Assembly (NCBI GenBank): GCA_002452695.1
Contig: DKFA01000118.1
Coordinates: 1 to 16,724, forward strand
Reading direction: 5' to 3'
Origin: Dehalococcoidia bacterium UBA6808
GTDB taxonomy: Bacteria; Chloroflexota; Dehalococcoidia; GIF9; UBA5629
Length of the DNA stretch: 16,724 nucleotides
Numbering within the stretch: position 1 is the first letter of the stretch; the number at the start of each line of letters is the position of its first letter. A model generated the notes under the pieces. That model did no database searches. It was not told the origin of the DNA and worked only from the letters and a program-made list of their open reading frames with translations. Shown one piece after another: positions 8,673-16,629 of this stretch. The position numbers were made by a program, and so were the translations under genes.

Positions 8673-9125
8673 ATGAAAGTAGTATTTCTCGACGACGTTT
8701 CCGCCAAAGAGAAAAAGGGCGATATCAAAGAGGTAGCCGACGGGTATGCCAGGCATTATTTGCTGCCCCGTGGTCTGGCCATCCCCGCCACCGAAGGTGC
8801 GGTGAAATCTGCTCAGAAACTGGCTGACGAGCGCGAGAGAAAGCGCAAGCGGCAGCATGACGAATATGTCGAGTTGGCCAGACAGATCGAAGGCAAGGAG
8901 ATCAGGTTCACAGGTAAGTCCAGCGCCAAGGGGATATTGCATGGTTCAATTACCACTGCCGATATTGCAGCCAAACTGTCTGATGCCGTCAATGTCGAGA
9001 TAGACAAGAAAAAGATCGCCCTCAAGGGATCGCTGCATAAGGTCGGCAGTCACGAGGTTGAGGTTGTACTGGCCAGGGACGCTGCCGCAAAAATCAACGT
9101 GATAATCGAGGAGAAAGCTGCCTGA
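8673..9125 (+). CDS. rplI: 50S ribosomal protein bL9
   Basis: 150 residues, standard L9. It binds 23S rRNA domain V and reaches out from the L1 stalk base. The N-terminal domain reads MKVVFLDDV, then G-x-I-K-E-V-A-D-G-Y-A-R-H-Y-L-L-P-R-G-L-A; a charged connecting helix (about 44-75) leads to the C-terminal domain with GILHGSIT and the K-K-x-I-A-L-K-G-S-L-H-K-V-G-x-H-E-V motif. I chose ATG 8673; an upstream TTG at 8646 would add a nine-residue tail foreign to the family. It is followed four bases later by dnaB, the common rplI-dnaB order. Confidence 0.97.
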   Translation: MKVVFLDDVSAKEKKGDIKEVADGYARHYLLPRGLAIPATEGAVKSAQKLADERERKRKRQHDEYVELARQIEGKEIRFTGKSSAKGILHGSITTADIAAKLSDAVNVEIDKKKIALKGSLHKVGSHEVEVVLARDAAAKINVIIEEKAA

Positions 9126-9129
9126 ATAG

Positions 9130-10521
9130 ATGAAAGAAGCTCTGCCCCCGTATGATCTGGATGCCGAAGAAGCGGTCTTGGGATCGCTTCTGATCGACAG
9201 CGAAGCTATCAATGAGATAGTGACGATTATTGGCGCTGAAGATTTTTTCAGCGAGCAAAATCAGCACGTCTTCGGGGCCTGCCATAACCTGTTCAACCGC
9301 GACGAGGCCATCAACCAAATTACTGTTGCTCAGGAGCTTGTAAGGCTGGGTAAGCTGGATGAAGCTGGTGGGGCAGCGTATTTAAGCCACCTGGTGGCGA
9401 TGGTGCCTACGTCACTGCATGTCAGGCATTATGCCGAGATAGTCTTCAGGCTCTCCACCATGCGGCGCCTGATCAGCGCCGCCGGTCAGATCGAGGCGAT
9501 TGGATACAAAGCAGATCCAGATCCAGACCTGGCGCTGACCAGGGCAGAGGATATAATCTTTAAGCTGCGTACCCGGCAGGGTAAAGGCGAGTTCGTTTCC
9601 ATCCAGGATGCGCTTAATAGATACTTCGAGGAGACGAGCCAAATCACGTATACCGGCGACATGCAGAGCATCCGCACCGGGTTTACTGCCATCGATAGCG
9701 CCCTGGGAGGGCTGCAACGTTCGGAGCTGGTGATACTGGCTGCCCGCACAAGCATCGGTAAAACCAGCCTGGCCCTGAATATAGCGCGCAATGCGGCGGT
9801 GCAGCAGAAGGCCTGCGTGGCCATCTTCAGCCTGGAAATGTCACGCCGTGAAATATTGCAGAGGCTGCTTTCCAGCGAAGCCAATATTAAAACGGACCAT
9901 TTTAAAATGGGCAGGCTTTCTGATTTGGAAGAGCGACTGCTGCACAGGGACATCATACCGAGGCTGGCCGACACATCCATCTATATCGACGATACTCCCA
10001 ATATGCGTATCAGCGAGATACGCAGCAAAGCCAAGCGGCTGCATTTAAAACACAAGGTGGATTTAATCGTGCTCGATTACATCCAGCTTGTACGCGGAGA
10101 TTCGAGGAATGATAACCGCGTGCAGGAGATCACCGAGATCACTCAATCGCTCAAAGGCCTGGCGCGGGAACTGGATGCTCCGGTACTGGCGCTTTCGCAG
10201 CTTAGCCGTAATATCGAGCACCGCCAGGAAGGCAAACGTCAGAAGCAGATGGTCAAACCACAGCTTTCCGACCTGCGTGACAGTGGCAGCATCGAGCAGG
10301 ATGCCGATGTAGTCATGTTCATCCACAGGTGGGATAAGATCTATCCCACAGAAGATGACTGGGTCAGGGAGTTCGGAGATGCGGAACCCTATCCCAAGGG
10401 CTTCGCCGATATCATTATAGCCAAGAATAGGAACGGCCCGACCGGAGAGCTGAAATTGAGGTTTCTGCAGGAGCTAACCAAGTTTGAAAACAGCCCTATC
10501 GAGGTAGCCAGTGGTTTCTGA
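9130..10521 (+). CDS. dnaB: Replicative DNA helicase DnaB
   Basis: 463 residues, normal length. DnaB is the hexameric 5'-3' helicase at the replication fork. The N-terminal domain (about 5-105, PPYDLDAEEAVLGSLL) contacts primase and the loader. The RecA-like domain (about 170-460) shows Walker A A-R-T-S-I-G-K-T (Lys211; many DnaBs have Pro-Ser-Met where this has Thr-Ser-Ile), the IFSLEM motif, Walker B in LIVLDYIQLV, ALSQLSRNIEHR and the LRDSGSIEQDAD motif. The ATG is four bases after the rplI stop, with GAGGAG inside rplI. Downstream in the same operon are a DnaD-domain protein and a DnaC/DnaI-type ATPase that would load this helicase. No intein is present. Confidence 0.97.
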   Translation: MKEALPPYDLDAEEAVLGSLLIDSEAINEIVTIIGAEDFFSEQNQHVFGACHNLFNRDEAINQITVAQELVRLGKLDEAGGAAYLSHLVAMVPTSLHVRHYAEIVFRLSTMRRLISAAGQIEAIGYKADPDPDLALTRAEDIIFKLRTRQGKGEFVSIQDALNRYFEETSQITYTGDMQSIRTGFTAIDSALGGLQRSELVILAARTSIGKTSLALNIARNAAVQQKACVAIFSLEMSRREILQRLLSSEANIKTDHFKMGRLSDLEERLLHRDIIPRLADTSIYIDDTPNMRISEIRSKAKRLHLKHKVDLIVLDYIQLVRGDSRNDNRVQEITEITQSLKGLARELDAPVLALSQLSRNIEHRQEGKRQKQMVKPQLSDLRDSGSIEQDADVVMFIHRWDKIYPTEDDWVREFGDAEPYPKGFADIIIAKNRNGPTGELKLRFLQELTKFENSPIEVASGF

Positions 10522-10543
10522 TTTGTAAATTTGGAAGTTTATA

Positions 10544-11266
10544 ATGTCGGTACAGGAATTCAAGGGTTTTCCTCCAAGACCGGAGGTGACACCTCTGCCC
10601 AACATATTTTTCAGCGATGCCCTTCCCCGCATGCAGAGCATGGCTGAGATCAAAGTGGTTATGCAGGTGTTTTTCCTGCTGAGCAGGAAAAAAGGCTACC
10701 CCCGTTTTGTCAGCCTGGACGAGCTGGACAACGACCCCGTGCTGGCTAAGGGCCTGGGCAGTCCCGGCAAAGATAGACGCGGGGTGATCGCAAACGCCCT
10801 GACTGATGCTGCCGCACACGGTATATTGGTGCATGTGCCGGTTGATGTGGAAGGCAGGTCCGACGAAGTCTATTTTATTAATAACCAGGCCGAGCGGGAC
10901 ACCATCGCCAGAATAAGGGAAGGGAAGCTGCAAATACCTAAAGTAGCCGTCAGAAAAATGGAAGCGCCGCCTGCACAGCAGCCCTCGGATATATATAATT
11001 TGTATGAGCAGAATATCGGCCTGTTAACGCCGATACTGGCCGAGGAGCTGCAGGAAGCTGAACACAGGTATCCTCAGGAGTGGATACAGGAGGCTTTCCG
11101 CATAGCGCTGCGGGCCAATGTGCGCAACTGGAAATATATCAATGGAATATTAAAGCGATGGGAGAGAGAAGGCAAACAAGATGGAGAACGTGTCGGAGAT
11201 ACTCGGGCGGAAAGAGATCCCGATAAGTACATCCGGGGAAAATACGGACACATGGTCCAGCGCTGA
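10544..11266 (+). CDS. DnaD-domain primosome protein
   Basis: 240 residues. An N-terminal winged-helix-like region (about 20-115) precedes a linker (120-148). A DnaD/DnaB2-type domain (about 150-210) shows IYNLYEQNIG at its start and R-N-W-K-Y-I-N-G-I-L-K-R-W at its end, matching the family's N-W-x-Y-I-x-x-I-L-x-x-W signature. In family knowledge these proteins remodel DNA and link the initiator to the helicase loader. The tail (DPDKYIRGKYGHMV) resembles the end of phage and chromosomal replication proteins. The ATG has only GGAAG as a weak ribosome site. Its last 86 bases overlap the start of the loader ATPase in a different frame. A phage origin of the family is possible, but codon use looks like its neighbours. 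Confidence 0.85.
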   Translation: MSVQEFKGFPPRPEVTPLPNIFFSDALPRMQSMAEIKVVMQVFFLLSRKKGYPRFVSLDELDNDPVLAKGLGSPGKDRRGVIANALTDAAAHGILVHVPVDVEGRSDEVYFINNQAERDTIARIREGKLQIPKVAVRKMEAPPAQQPSDIYNLYEQNIGLLTPILAEELQEAEHRYPQEWIQEAFRIALRANVRNWKYINGILKRWEREGKQDGERVGDTRAERDPDKYIRGKYGHMVQR

Positions 11267-12587
11267 CGACAGCGTACCCCAAGTACCTGAAAATGAATCT
11301 GTCTGCCCCATATGCAGGGGAGCCGGGTTTGTTCATCCCATATTGCCTGATGGCGGGCCGGACTACAGTCGCCTCGTGCCCTGTAAATGTACCGGAGGCG
11401 ATATCGAGAAGAAGCGTACCCGGAGGCTGCAGTCCATCAGCAACCTGGGCAACCTTACCAACCTTACCTTTGATAACCTTTTGCCAGGTGGCCGCACCAA
11501 GGATCCCGTATCGCAGAAGTTGTTCAACGAAGCGCTGGCAGAGGTGAAAAAATTTGCCGCCGACCCGCAGGGATGGATCGTCCTGGTGGGACCGGTAGGC
11601 AGCGGCAAGACTCACCTGGCCTGTGCAGTGGCCAACCATCGCATTGAGCAGGGACATCCTGCATTTTACATAACAGTTGCTGACCTGCTCGATCACCTTA
11701 AGTCCACTTTCAGCCCGGGCAGCGATGTTGATTATGATGATCTCTTTGAGCAAATCAAGGAGAGCCGTCTTCTGATACTGGATAACCTTAATTACGCCGG
11801 GACGACGGCCTGGGCCAAAGGCAAGCTGGACCAGCTTTTAGAATACCGTTTTAACAGCCGGCTGCCGACCTTGATCACGACCAGCATGCCTGTTGAGGAG
11901 TTCAGCAATGATTATGCGGGGCACATTAGCGATCCTGAGGTCAGCCGGGTGCTTGTGCTGAAGCGTGAATCGTCCAGCCTGCAGAGCCTGGATAGCCTTG
12001 ATCTGGAGCTGCTGAAAAATATGAGGTTCGACAATTTCGATACAAAATGGTTAAGGGTACCTGAGTTGAAGGAAAATCTGGAACTGGCGTTGTCCACAGC
12101 TAAAGAATATGCCAGGGCGCCGCAGGGCTGGCTTATTTTCCAGGGGCTGAATGGCTGCGGCAAGACCCACCTTGCGGCGGCTATTGCCAACAGCCTGAGG
12201 GAATCAGGTCGGGAAGTGCTCTTCATCGTGGTTCCCGACCTGCTGGATCATCTGCGTTCATCTTTCGGTCCGGATAGCCGTGTCTCCTATGACGCGTTGT
12301 TTGAGAGGATAAAGAAGGCGCCGGTGCTGGTGCTGGACGATTTCGGCGAGCACTCGGCAACTTCCTGGGCGCAGGAAAAGATCTATCAGTTGATCAACTA
12401 TCGTTATAATGCCCGGCTGGCTACGGTAATCACCACCTGCCTGGACCTGGACCAGATTGAGAACCGGGTAAGCTCCCGCATGGTGGACCCGAGCTTGAGT
12501 TTGAACTTCAATATCAGGGCGCCCGATCACCGCGGCGACATCAGGTCTTCACAGCCGGCGCGGACACGCAGCAAACCGAGGAACTAA
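11181..12587 (+). CDS. Two-headed DnaC/DnaI-like helicase-loader ATPase
   Basis: 468 residues, nearly twice a single loader. An N-terminal zinc finger (Cys42, Cys45, Cys68, Cys70) resembles that of DnaI. Two AAA+ modules follow. Module 1 (about 95-260) has Walker A GPVGSGKT (Lys143), but Walker B is L-I-L-D-N (Asn202 in place of the second acidic residue) and no arginine finger where module 2 has one. Module 2 (about 282-447) has Walker A G-L-N-G-C-G-K-T (Lys328), Walker B L-V-L-D-D (386-387), sensor 1 ATVITT and SRMVD (Arg433). Both share D-L-L-D-H-L-[KR]-S-[ST]-F, so they arose by duplication. The expected role is loading DnaB. The start overlaps the DnaD gene by 86 bases and is supported by GGGAGAGAGAAGG just upstream. 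Confidence 0.88.
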   Translation: MENVSEILGRKEIPISTSGENTDTWSSADDSVPQVPENESVCPICRGAGFVHPILPDGGPDYSRLVPCKCTGGDIEKKRTRRLQSISNLGNLTNLTFDNLLPGGRTKDPVSQKLFNEALAEVKKFAADPQGWIVLVGPVGSGKTHLACAVANHRIEQGHPAFYITVADLLDHLKSTFSPGSDVDYDDLFEQIKESRLLILDNLNYAGTTAWAKGKLDQLLEYRFNSRLPTLITTSMPVEEFSNDYAGHISDPEVSRVLVLKRESSSLQSLDSLDLELLKNMRFDNFDTKWLRVPELKENLELALSTAKEYARAPQGWLIFQGLNGCGKTHLAAAIANSLRESGREVLFIVVPDLLDHLRSSFGPDSRVSYDALFERIKKAPVLVLDDFGEHSATSWAQEKIYQLINYRYNARLATVITTCLDLDQIENRVSSRMVDPSLSLNFNIRAPDHRGDIRSSQPARTRSKPRN

Positions 12588-12604
12588 CAGGAGTCTGCCA
12601 TTTT

Positions 12605-13171
12605 TTGAGGCGGTCTGTTTTTCTTGATAAAATAGGTTTTGATACTGACGTGTATGACACCATAATCAATCAGCCTGTGCTGGTATTAAATGAGAATTAC
12701 CTGCCTCTGAATATCTGCAGGGTGCGCAGGGCCGTAGTGCTGGTATTGGTCGGAAAAGCTGAGGTTGTGGAGAATGGGCGTGGCCATTTTTCGTCCATCA
12801 GCGATGAGTTTGACATTCCTTCCGTCATCCGGTTGATCTACCTGGTCAAGAAGAAATCCTTCCCGCGCAAGATGACCAAACTGGAGATATTTAACAGGGA
12901 TAAATACACCTGCCAGTATTGCGGTCGTGAAGTGAAGGACCTGACACTGGACCATGTCATACCGCGGCGCAACAACGGGCAGCATACCTGGGAGAACGTG
13001 GTAACCGCCTGTATTCCCTGCAACAGACGGAAGGCGGGCAGGACACCGGCGGAAGCCGGCATGCCTCTGCTTAGGCAGCCGCATGCGCCAGGCAATATCG
13101 GTTTCTATGTGCCTTACCAGTATCTGCGTACCAGGGCCGAGTGGAAAAAGTACCTGCCGCATACGCGGTAG
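12605..13171 (+). CDS. HNH endonuclease-family protein
   Basis: 188 residues from a TTG start, with AGGAG 11 bases upstream (GTG 12650 is an alternative that would remove 15 residues). The N-terminal part QPVLVLNENYLPLNICRVRRAVVLVLVGKAEVV is the conserved head of a widespread chromosomal HNH family. The HNH core carries two zinc Cys pairs (Cys103/Cys106 and Cys136/Cys139), Asp116-His117, Asn131 and Asn140. These small proteins probably cut or nick DNA, but their cellular role is unknown. It ends one base from the convergent ricT stop. It is last in the rplI-dnaB-dnaD-loader series, 17 bases after the loader, so it is probably co-transcribed. This does not look like a mobile intron endonuclease. 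Confidence 0.85.
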   Translation: MRRSVFLDKIGFDTDVYDTIINQPVLVLNENYLPLNICRVRRAVVLVLVGKAEVVENGRGHFSSISDEFDIPSVIRLIYLVKKKSFPRKMTKLEIFNRDKYTCQYCGREVKDLTLDHVIPRRNNGQHTWENVVTACIPCNRRKAGRTPAEAGMPLLRQPHAPGNIGFYVPYQYLRTRAEWKKYLPHTR

Positions 13172-13172
13172 G

Positions 13173-13994
13173 CTATTTGCCCGGCTGGCGGCGGGGAGTA
13201 GCCAGGACGGCCTCACTGACGGGGACTTCCAGTGTAACACCGGTTTCCAGTTCAGCGACCAGTGTTTCCTTAACGATATTGCGGCCGACTATTTTAGCTT
13301 TGCCCATTTTGGTTACGATCTCCTGGCCTATCTCCGGCAACTCGCCTTTCATTTGATGGTATTGCTCGTACTCGTAACCAAGACAGCAAAGCAGCCTGCC
13401 GCATAATCCGGAGGTTTTCATCGGATTAAGGGCGATGTCCTGTTCTTTGGCCATTTTGATCGAAACTGGTGCGAATTCGCTCAGGAAGGAGGTGCAGCAT
13501 AACTGGCAGCCGCACTTCCCCACGCCTCCGATCAGCTTGGCTTCATCCCTCGCTCCCACCTGTCTCAGTTCGACGTGTGTGTGCAGCTCGTGGCTGATCT
13601 TGCGCACCAGCTCGCGGAAGTCCACCCGCTTTTCCGAGTAGAAAAATACGATCAGGTGGCTGCCGTCGACATTGTACTGGGCGTAGATGGCCTTCATCGG
13701 CAGGTTCAGGCTGGCGATCAACTCCTTGCTCTTTGCCAGCGCTTTTTTGGCGCGCTCGCGCTGTTGCTGTGCATGGGAGATGTCATCCGGTGTAGCCAGG
13801 CGGATAACCGGTTTGAAAGGCTCGGCGTTTTCCTCGGGGGTGACTTCCCTGACGCCGGCCACCACCTTGCCAAGCTCAATGCCGCGGTTGGTCTCCACAA
13901 TTACAAGATCATTGAGTTTGACTTCCAGTCCAGCCGTATCGAAACTGTAGATCTTGCCGGCCTGCATGAAGCGAACACCAACAATTTTTGCCAT
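13173..13994 (-). CDS. ricT: RicT (YaaT) PSP1-domain regulatory protein
   Basis: 273 residues. In Bacillus RicT works with RicA and RicF, which hold Fe-S clusters, to stimulate RNase Y processing; it also affects competence and sporulation. The PSP1 domain is clear. Its Cys motif GGVGKCGCQLCC (Cys161, 163, 166, 167) and the second cluster SGLCGRLLCCLGYEYE (Cys198, 203, 204) are intact. The N-terminus MAKIVGVRFMQAGKIYSFD is usual. It starts seven bases after the holB stop with no Shine-Dalgarno, so translational coupling to holB is likely. The neighbourhood (holB just upstream) is the same as in Firmicutes. RicA and RicF partners are not in the window. Confidence 0.94.
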   Translation of the reverse strand: MAKIVGVRFMQAGKIYSFDTAGLEVKLNDLVIVETNRGIELGKVVAGVREVTPEENAEPFKPVIRLATPDDISHAQQQRERAKKALAKSKELIASLNLPMKAIYAQYNVDGSHLIVFFYSEKRVDFRELVRKISHELHTHVELRQVGARDEAKLIGGVGKCGCQLCCTSFLSEFAPVSIKMAKEQDIALNPMKTSGLCGRLLCCLGYEYEQYHQMKGELPEIGQEIVTKMGKAKIVGRNIVKETLVAELETGVTLEVPVSEAVLATPRRQPGK

Positions 13995-14001
13995 ACACTA
14001 A

Positions 14002-15036
14002 TTATACGGCAGAATACAGGGTATCTGCCCGTTTCTCCTTTCTCGGCATGTCTAACATGAGCACTTCCAGCAACAGGTGCAGGCTGGCATTGTACGACAG
14101 GTTGACGACCGCTGTATTAAGGCAGTCGATGAAGTCCTTGATCTCGGGGACGGTCAACATGCCGGCCCAGGTTTTCAGATCAGCAATGCGGTCCAGGTTG
14201 ATCACGCACTCCTCGCAGTTATATTTCATCAGCAGGACGTCGCGGCACCATGAAATCCAGAGAGCGAGAATCTCTGCAGAGCCTTTGCGGTCCGAAGGAA
14301 GCTGCTGAATATAGGAGAGCCTCTCGTCCCAGCCCCGGTTGATCAATGCAGCAAACTCTGAAATTCTGGCCTCGCGTGATTTGAGGAAGCTGTCGTCACC
14401 GGCAGCCGAGAGCGCCCATCCCAGACATCCGCCTGACAGCCGGGCCAGCAACTTCACCCGCTCCGGCGCCAGCCCCGGTATGGCGGACAGACGGGACTCG
14501 ATCTCCGGCAATGAGACGGGCTTCAGCTCGAAACGCTGGCAGCGCGATATGACGGTGGGCAGCAGCACGTTTTCCTCGGATGTCAGCAGGATGATGACTA
14601 CATGTTGCGGCGGTTCCTCCAGTGTCTTGAGCAGGCAGTTGGCGGCCTCGACCGACATCAGGTCGGCATCCTCAATGATATATACCTTATATTTACCTTC
14701 GTAAGGCGGCAGACTGGAGCCGTGTTGAACATGTTCCCTGATCGTGTCGATACTGATCTCCGTAGTCTTTTTGCGGTCTTTGGGATCGCGCCCGGTGTTC
14801 TTGTCGATCATGATCACGTCGGCATACTTGCTCTGTGCGATGCGCTGACAGGTGCGGCAGACTCCGCAGGGAGCGTTTGTTTCGGTGCAGTTGAGCGCCC
14901 TGGCCAGGTCAATGGCCAGCGTCATCTTGCCGACGTGTGGAGGCCCGACGAACAGGTAGGCATGCGCCAGCTTGCCCCGCTGTATCGAATCGGTCAGGAA
15001 GCTGATGATCCGGTCCTGTCCGGCTGTCTGCCACAT
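14002..15036 (-). CDS. holB: DNA polymerase III delta-prime subunit
   Basis: 344 residues, a normal delta-prime. This is the clamp-loader stator that, with delta and gamma/tau, opens the sliding clamp. Walker A is present as GPPHVGKM (31-38) with Met in place of Ser/Thr, so ATP binding may be weak, which is common in delta-prime. A zinc module (Cys50, 57, 60, 63) is intact. Further motifs are YIIEDADLM (Walker-B-like), EEPPQHVVIILLT and the SRCQRFEL sensor segment (the SRC motif supplies the arginine finger). The C-terminal domain is shorter than in some homologues. The ATG directly follows the lysA stop (TAAATG), and ricT follows seven bases later. Confidence 0.93.
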   Translation of the reverse strand: MWQTAGQDRIISFLTDSIQRGKLAHAYLFVGPPHVGKMTLAIDLARALNCTETNAPCGVCRTCQRIAQSKYADVIMIDKNTGRDPKDRKKTTEISIDTIREHVQHGSSLPPYEGKYKVYIIEDADLMSVEAANCLLKTLEEPPQHVVIILLTSEENVLLPTVISRCQRFELKPVSLPEIESRLSAIPGLAPERVKLLARLSGGCLGWALSAAGDDSFLKSREARISEFAALINRGWDERLSYIQQLPSDRKGSAEILALWISWCRDVLLMKYNCEECVINLDRIADLKTWAGMLTVPEIKDFIDCLNTAVVNLSYNASLHLLLEVLMLDMPRKEKRADTLYSAV

Positions 15037-16362
15037 TTATGCTTTGTCCATTACATCGTATTTCATCAGGTCGGCATACTTCTGACGGCGGCGTATTATC
15101 CTGGATTGGCCTTTGTTTACCATGACCACAGCAGGGAGCGGCACCATGTTGTAGTTGCTCGACATGGGTATGCAATAGGCGCCGCAAACGGGTATGGCCA
15201 GCACGTCGCCCGATTTGATCTCCGGCATCTCGATATCCCTGATCAGGATGTCGCCCGACTCGCAGTATTTACCGGCGATGGTGACCTTGCCGTCATAGGC
15301 TGCTCCGGCCCTGTTGGCCAGCAGCGCCTCGTATTGGGAGCCGTAGATGGCGGGCCTGATGTTGTCGCCCATGCCGCCGTCGACGCAGACATAGGTCCTC
15401 ACGCCCGGGATGTCCTTGATCGATCCTATGGTGTAAATTGCCACGCCCGCCCTGGCGATGATGCTGCGTCCCGGTTCAATTATTAGCTTCGGACTGGCCA
15501 GCCCCAGATCGCCCGTCAGTTTAACCAGGTTGCTGACGATGGTCTCGGCATAGTTGGAAACGGGCGGAAGCTCCGCCGATGACACATATTTGACCGGGAA
15601 CCCTCCGCCGGGGCTGAGTTCTTCCATCTCGTATGACAGCTTCTTCTTCATCTGGGCGGCAAACTTAAGCACCACCTCGAGGCCCTGTTTGTAGGGGCCG
15701 GTCTCGATAATGGGAGAACCGAGGTGGAAATGCAGGCCGCACAACCTTATATTTTTCAGTGACAGGGCCTGTTTAACAGCCTTCTCCGCCTGGCCTGTGC
15801 CGATGGGGATGCCGAACTTGCTGTCGAGTATACCTGTGGTGGTATGCTTGTGGGTATGGGGGTCAACGCTGGGGTTGAGCCTGAGCAGGATATTGACACG
15901 TGTCTTTCTTTTACCTGCCATACCGTTGAGCAGTTCAAGCTCATATAGATTATCCACGACGATACGCCCGATCCTGTAATCCAGCGCCAGTTCCAGCTCG
16001 GAGGGCGTCTTGTTATTGCCGTGGAAATGGATTCTTGCAGGCGGGAAATCCACCGACTGTGCAATGGCCAGCTCTCCGCCCGAGACAACATCGAGGCTCA
16101 TGCCCTCTTCCTTCATAATGGCGGCTATCGGCCTGCTGATGAAAGCCTTGGAAGCATAGGCGGTGGCGGTGTTCCTGTACCGGCTACTGAACTCGTGTCT
16201 GTACTCCTTGCACTGGCTTCGTATGGTAGACTCGTCGAAGACATATAAAGGCGACCCGTAGCGCTTGAGCAGCGCGACACAATCACAACCGCCGATCAGC
16301 AGATGATTGCGGTTGTTGACCTCTGCAGTTATGGGAAACAATTCCAGCCTTTTGATTTTCAC
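15037..16362 (-). CDS. lysA: Diaminopimelate decarboxylase
   Basis: 441 residues, standard length. LysA removes CO2 from meso-diaminopimelate to make lysine, a PLP-dependent last step in the cytoplasm. The PLP Lys lies in AYASKAF (Lys72). HFHLGSP (211-217; many homologues have HIGSQ), SPGGGFPVKY, EPGRSIIARAG (296-306) and CESGDIL (367-373) are visible, and CGAYCIPMSSNYN closes the active site. The start codon is GTG at 16362, supported by GGGAG seven bases upstream; the first 15 residues are low in homology. holB begins on the base after the stop. It is the first gene of the lysA-holB-ricT transcript. Confidence 0.97.
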   Translation of the reverse strand: MKIKRLELFPITAEVNNRNHLLIGGCDCVALLKRYGSPLYVFDESTIRSQCKEYRHEFSSRYRNTATAYASKAFISRPIAAIMKEEGMSLDVVSGGELAIAQSVDFPPARIHFHGNNKTPSELELALDYRIGRIVVDNLYELELLNGMAGKRKTRVNILLRLNPSVDPHTHKHTTTGILDSKFGIPIGTGQAEKAVKQALSLKNIRLCGLHFHLGSPIIETGPYKQGLEVVLKFAAQMKKKLSYEMEELSPGGGFPVKYVSSAELPPVSNYAETIVSNLVKLTGDLGLASPKLIIEPGRSIIARAGVAIYTIGSIKDIPGVRTYVCVDGGMGDNIRPAIYGSQYEALLANRAGAAYDGKVTIAGKYCESGDILIRDIEMPEIKSGDVLAIPVCGAYCIPMSSNYNMVPLPAVVMVNKGQSRIIRRRQKYADLMKYDVMDKA

Positions 16363-16403
16363 GAGAATCTCCCGTAAAAGAAATTAATTGTCAGCGCCGC
16401 CGT

Positions 16404-16409
16404 ATTATA
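16404..16409 (-). promoter_or_regulatory. Possible -10 element for lysA
   Basis: On the minus strand TATAAT reads from 16409 to 16404, with TG just upstream (TGTATAAT). The base 17 positions further gives GAAGTC, a weak -35. The start would be near 16397, about 35 bases before the GTG. The 12-base palindrome at 16430-16441 would overlap the -35 region. Confidence 0.35.
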
Positions 16410-16429
16410 CACTATATTGCTGTTTGGAC

Positions 16430-16441
16430 TTCCAATTGGAA
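16430..16441. repeat. Perfect 12-base palindrome upstream of lysA
   Basis: TTCCAATTGGAA is a perfect palindrome about 70 bases upstream of the lysA start, near the likely -35. It could be a regulator site for lysA, or chance in A/T-rich DNA. No matching second copy was noticed. Confidence 0.3.
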
Positions 16442-16476
16442 TTATCAGGCAGCCTTATATTACGCAGGCATTGCCT

Positions 16477-16629
16477 CCAGATGCTATCAAGAAAATTACC
16501 TCATCGAAATCGCTCAACTGGATCTTCGGCACGCCGGATGCGCGCGAGGGTATAGCATCCTACCCGGAGAAAAGGCAGCCGGCGTTTCCCATGAAGTTGA
16601 GCAAAGACCTGCCGCCGTTCTATCCCTGA
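16477..16629 (+). pseudogene. Decayed C-terminal tail of an enoyl-CoA hydratase-like protein
   Basis: The frame from about 16477 ends N-W-I-F-G-T-P-D-A-R-E-G-I-A-S-Y-P-E-K-R, then Q-P-A-F and L-P-P-F-Y-P before TGA 16629. Crotonase-fold proteins end with a pattern like F-G-T-x-D-x-x-E-G-x-x-A-F-L-E-K-R-x-P-x-F, so this looks like the last 50 residues of one. The usual Leu of F-L-E-K-R is Pro, and upstream of about 16477 the frame (open back to 16417, near the lysA promoter) shows no crotonase homology. I therefore read it as a truncated remnant, not a working gene. An unrelated short gene is possible. Confidence 0.42.

Noticed and set aside
13173..13994. Cys-rich region of RicT as a novel metalloprotein
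   Set aside because: The Cys pattern is the known PSP1/RicT pattern next to holB, so it is expected.
14911..14946. Unusual Walker A (GKM) in HolB as evidence of a defective clamp loader
   Set aside because: Delta-prime subunits often have a weak or degenerate P-loop and need not hydrolyse ATP, so it is not remarkable.
14602..15486. Long plus-strand open frame of 294 codons
   Set aside because: It lies antisense to clear holB and lysA and has a low-complexity Asp/His/Gly-rich product with no family match, so it is a shadow frame.
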